A stretch of DNA of 23,716 nucleotides from JBDGPU01 sp042219525 (GTDB taxonomy: Archaea; Halobacteriota; Halobacteria; Halobacteriales; Haloferacaceae), in NCBI GenBank assembly GCA_042219525.1, contig JBDGPU010000138.1, forward strand, positions 1 through 23,716, read 5' to 3'. Positions 22,020-23,716 of this stretch are shown here, piece after piece. Within the stretch, counting starts at the first letter, position 1, and the number at the start of each line of letters is the position of its first letter. The notes below the pieces were generated by a model. The model saw only the letters and a program-made list of their open reading frames with translations. It searched no databases and was not told where the DNA came from. Position numbers and translations under genes: made by a program.

Positions 22020-23258
22020 ATGAGTGACGCTATCCCGGTAACGATCCTCTCGGGAAACCTCGGCGCCGGCAAGACGACCCTGTTGAACCACCTGCTGCGC
22101 GAGGCGGGCGACCGGGACGTCGCGGTCCTCGTCAACGACATGGGCGACGTCAACGTCGACGCCGACCTCATCGCCGACGGCTCCGAACTCGACGTCGACG
22201 ACGGCGTCACCGAGCTGTCCAACGGCTGCATCTGCTGTGAGCTCCAGGACGACCTCGAGACCGCCGTGGTGCGGCTCGCCCAGGACCGCAGCTTCGACCA
22301 CCTGATCGTCGAGTCCTCGGGCATCTCGGAGCCCGCGCCCGTCGCCCGCCTCTTCACGGCGGAGTCGCGCGCGGCGGCCCTTTACGACGTCAGCTCCCTC
22401 GTCACCGTCCTCGACACGCGCCTCTTCCTCGACGCCTTCGCGGGCGATGGGACCCCGGAACGCCGCGGGACCGACGAGGACGGCCGCCCGCTCTCGGACC
22501 TCCTCGTCGACCAGGTCGAGGTGTCGAACGTCGTCCTGCTGAACAAGGCTGACCTCTGTAGCGAAGCCGAACTCGCGGAGGCCGAGGAGCTGGTCCGCGC
22601 GCTCCAGCCGGACGCCGAGACCATCCGGACGGAGTTCTCCGCGGTCGATCCCGCGACCCTCCTCGACGTCGACCGCTTCGACCCGGGCGCCGTCAACGAG
22701 ATGCCGGGCTGGAAGCAGGCGCTGGAAAACGAAGATGCGCACGACGACCACGACGACCACCACGGCCACCGCCACCCCGACGAGGTGTACGGCGTCACGT
22801 CGTTCACCTACCGTCGCCGCCGGCCGTTCCACCCCAAGCGGCTCGCGGCGTTCCTCCGCGACCTGCCGGACGGCGTGGTGCGCTCGAAGGGCACGCTGTG
22901 GGTCGCCGGCAACGACCACCGGCAGATCGTCGGCCAGGCTGGCCCCTCGGTCCACGTCGAGGCCCCGAGTCCGTGGATCGCCAGTCTGCCCGAGGTCGAG
23001 CGCGACATGTACCGCTCGAACCGCCCGGACCTCGACTGGCACGACGAGCACGGCGACCGCCTGACGGAATACGTCGTCATCGGGACGGACATCGACCGCG
23101 ACGCCATCGAGGCCGCGCTCGACGACTGCCTCCTCACCGACGAGGAGTTCGACGCCCTCGACGACGGATCGTTCGACGTCGACGGGCCGTTCCCGACCGA
23201 ACCCGGCGCGGAAGCCGTCATTCACGAACCCGCACCCGCACCGAACCCGAGCGAATAA
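22020..23258 (+). CDS. CobW/COG0523-family zinc/metal GTPase chaperone
   Basis: 412 residues. The P-loop GNLGAGKTT is at about residues 12-20. The metal motif GCICC (C70, C72, C73) sits in ELSNGCICCELQDD, the Walker B/switch region is LIVESSGISEPAP, and the guanine-binding loop is LLNKADLC. A His-rich linker (HDDHDDHHGHRHPDE, about residues 241-255) is likely extra metal binding, followed by a CobW C-terminal domain with YRRRRPFHPKRL. COG0523 proteins use GTP to load metals (zinc, cobalt, others) into client enzymes. The ATG at 22020 gives a normal N-terminus; an earlier GTG at 21978 would add 14 residues. A TATA-like CATTCAAG near 21988-21996 lies about 27 bases upstream. It is a single gene. 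Confidence 0.93.
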   Translation: MSDAIPVTILSGNLGAGKTTLLNHLLREAGDRDVAVLVNDMGDVNVDADLIADGSELDVDDGVTELSNGCICCELQDDLETAVVRLAQDRSFDHLIVESSGISEPAPVARLFTAESRAAALYDVSSLVTVLDTRLFLDAFAGDGTPERRGTDEDGRPLSDLLVDQVEVSNVVLLNKADLCSEAELAEAEELVRALQPDAETIRTEFSAVDPATLLDVDRFDPGAVNEMPGWKQALENEDAHDDHDDHHGHRHPDEVYGVTSFTYRRRRPFHPKRLAAFLRDLPDGVVRSKGTLWVAGNDHRQIVGQAGPSVHVEAPSPWIASLPEVERDMYRSNRPDLDWHDEHGDRLTEYVVIGTDIDRDAIEAALDDCLLTDEEFDALDDGSFDVDGPFPTEPGAEAVIHEPAPAPNPSE

Positions 23259-23269
23259 CTCGTTGTCGG

Positions 23270-23280
23270 CGCGTTTTTGG
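23270..23280 (+). terminator. T-run after cobW-type gene
   Basis: TTTTT at 23274-23278, 16 bases after the stop, is a likely archaeal terminator. The next 110 bases hold only degenerate repeat sequence. Confidence 0.45.
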
Positions 23281-23315
23281 CGGTCGTTCGACGATCCTTT
23301 GGCGGCGTCTACGGG

Positions 23316-23600
23316 TGTGTCCGGTGTTTCTCGGCACCTCAAGACGCTGAGCGAACAATATTCTTCGGTCGTTCGGTTGTCGTCGCTATCGACACCACTC
23401 AGCATGCTTCGAAATCCCCAGCCGCTGAGGCGGTCGCTTTCTTCGTGGTTTGGATGGTTATCGTCGCCAGCGACACCACTCAGCACACCCAGAAAGCCCC
23501 AGCCGCTGAGGCGGTCGCTTTCTTCGTGGTTTGTTCGATAGTCGTAGCTGCTGAGACCACTCAGCATGCCCAGAAAGCCCCAGCCGCTGAGGCGGTCGCG
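23316..23600 (-). repeat. Right tandem repeat cluster (81-base units), reading frame intact
   Basis: Plus-strand ACTC at 23397, 23478 and 23559 marks three units at exactly 81-base spacing, with a fourth degenerate unit before 23397. On the minus strand a frame from a GTG at 23633 reads through all three units without a stop: DRLSGWGFLGMLSG, DRLSGWGFLGVLSG, then DRLSGWGFRSMLSG, with linkers ending in NHEES. The nucleotide core is closely related to 1-146 and to the middle cluster. The frame then runs into cobW antisense, so no natural end is visible. It could be a small repeat peptide or structured DNA. Confidence 0.85.
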
Positions 23601-23698
23601 CTGCTCGCTGCGCTCCTCACCCGGCTCGCTCACTGCGTTCGCTCGCCGGGTTGCGGTGCTTGCATCGCAGAGCGTCCCGCTCAGCGGCTGCCCCTTTC
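23573..23698. repeat. Long imperfect inverted repeat element, right copy
   Basis: Arms GAAAGCCCCAGCCGCTGAG (from 23573) and CTCAGCGGCTGCCCCTTTC (ending 23698) form a 126-base element with about 27-base arms. Internal ACCCGGC/GCCGGGT gives a 7-base stem around 18 bases of GCTCGCTCACTGCG-type sequence. It is homologous over its length to 17563-17683, with insertions and deletions of one to several bases, and continues past the right arm with the same CCCACCC-GGAGTGG hairpin-like end, cut by the window edge. Confidence 0.75.
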
Positions 23699-23716
23699 AG
23701 TCCCACCCAGGAGTGG

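Noticed and set aside
21918..23633. A 571-residue minus-strand gene starting with the repeat peptide
   Set aside because: Only the first 80 residues or so (repeat units) are of interest; the rest is antisense to the CobW gene.
23640..23716. Solitary CRISPR-repeat-like GTGGGACTGAAAG (minus strand)
   Set aside because: It resembles the end of haloarchaeal CRISPR repeats but occurs once per cluster, inside a larger inverted repeat, with no array.

Overview
The window looks like chromosomal DNA of a halophilic archaeon (class Halobacteria). The coding DNA is GC-rich with strong G/C preference at third codon positions, and the proteins are rich in Asp and Glu. Many genes have an archaeal TATA box 25-40 bases before an ATG and no Shine-Dalgarno, two genes encode twin-arginine lipoproteins, and several small proteins look like haloarchaeal conserved hypotheticals. 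I cannot name the genus.

Layout. 1-350: end of a tandem repeat cluster and the serA promoter. 357-1952: serA (phosphoglycerate dehydrogenase), then about 550 bases with no convincing gene. 2510-3544: a soluble PAS histidine kinase. 3599-5631 (minus): thrC, a TrmB-like regulator and a small acidic protein. 5805-7394 (minus): a large unrecognised Tat lipoprotein. 7701-14267: a cysteine- and metal-flavoured accessory stretch. It holds a CxxC winged-helix regulator, the remnant of a CCCC membrane protein cut by a decayed TnpB element, a 32-residue CxxCxC microprotein facing a Cys-rich HxlR regulator across an inverted-repeat operator, an MFS exporter, a CopZ-like chaperone and a P1B-type ATPase with YPC in place of CPC. 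14352-17296: five conserved haloarchaeal genes, including a cupin overlapping its downstream partner and a Tat lipoprotein. 17297-18272: about 1 kb of non-coding mosaic made of repeats and hairpins. 18273-20162 (minus): CstA-type carbon starvation/pyruvate transporter. 20350-21623 (minus): a Get3/ArsA-like ATPase coupled by 1-base overlap to a small protein. 21740-21892 (minus): a 50-residue one-helix membrane protein. 22020-23258: a CobW/COG0523 GTPase. 23259-23716: a second full repeat cluster.

How the parts fit. Core metabolism (serine and threonine synthesis, pyruvate or peptide uptake) surrounds a probable metal/thiol stress island. Chaperone and ATPase are divergent, the exporter lies downstream of the chaperone, and three separate Cys-rich small proteins or regulators occur within 2.3 kb. 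The CobW GTPase adds a second metal-handling function.

The least conventional signal is a repeat family seen at 1-146, about 17315-17683 and about 23316-23698. Imperfect units recur at exactly 81, 78 or 81 bases (multiples of three). They share a core that reads RLSGWGFLGMLSG in one frame, and many differences between copies are synonymous in that frame. In the two complete clusters the first unit also forms one arm of a 121-126 base inverted repeat. I do not recognise a name for this family.
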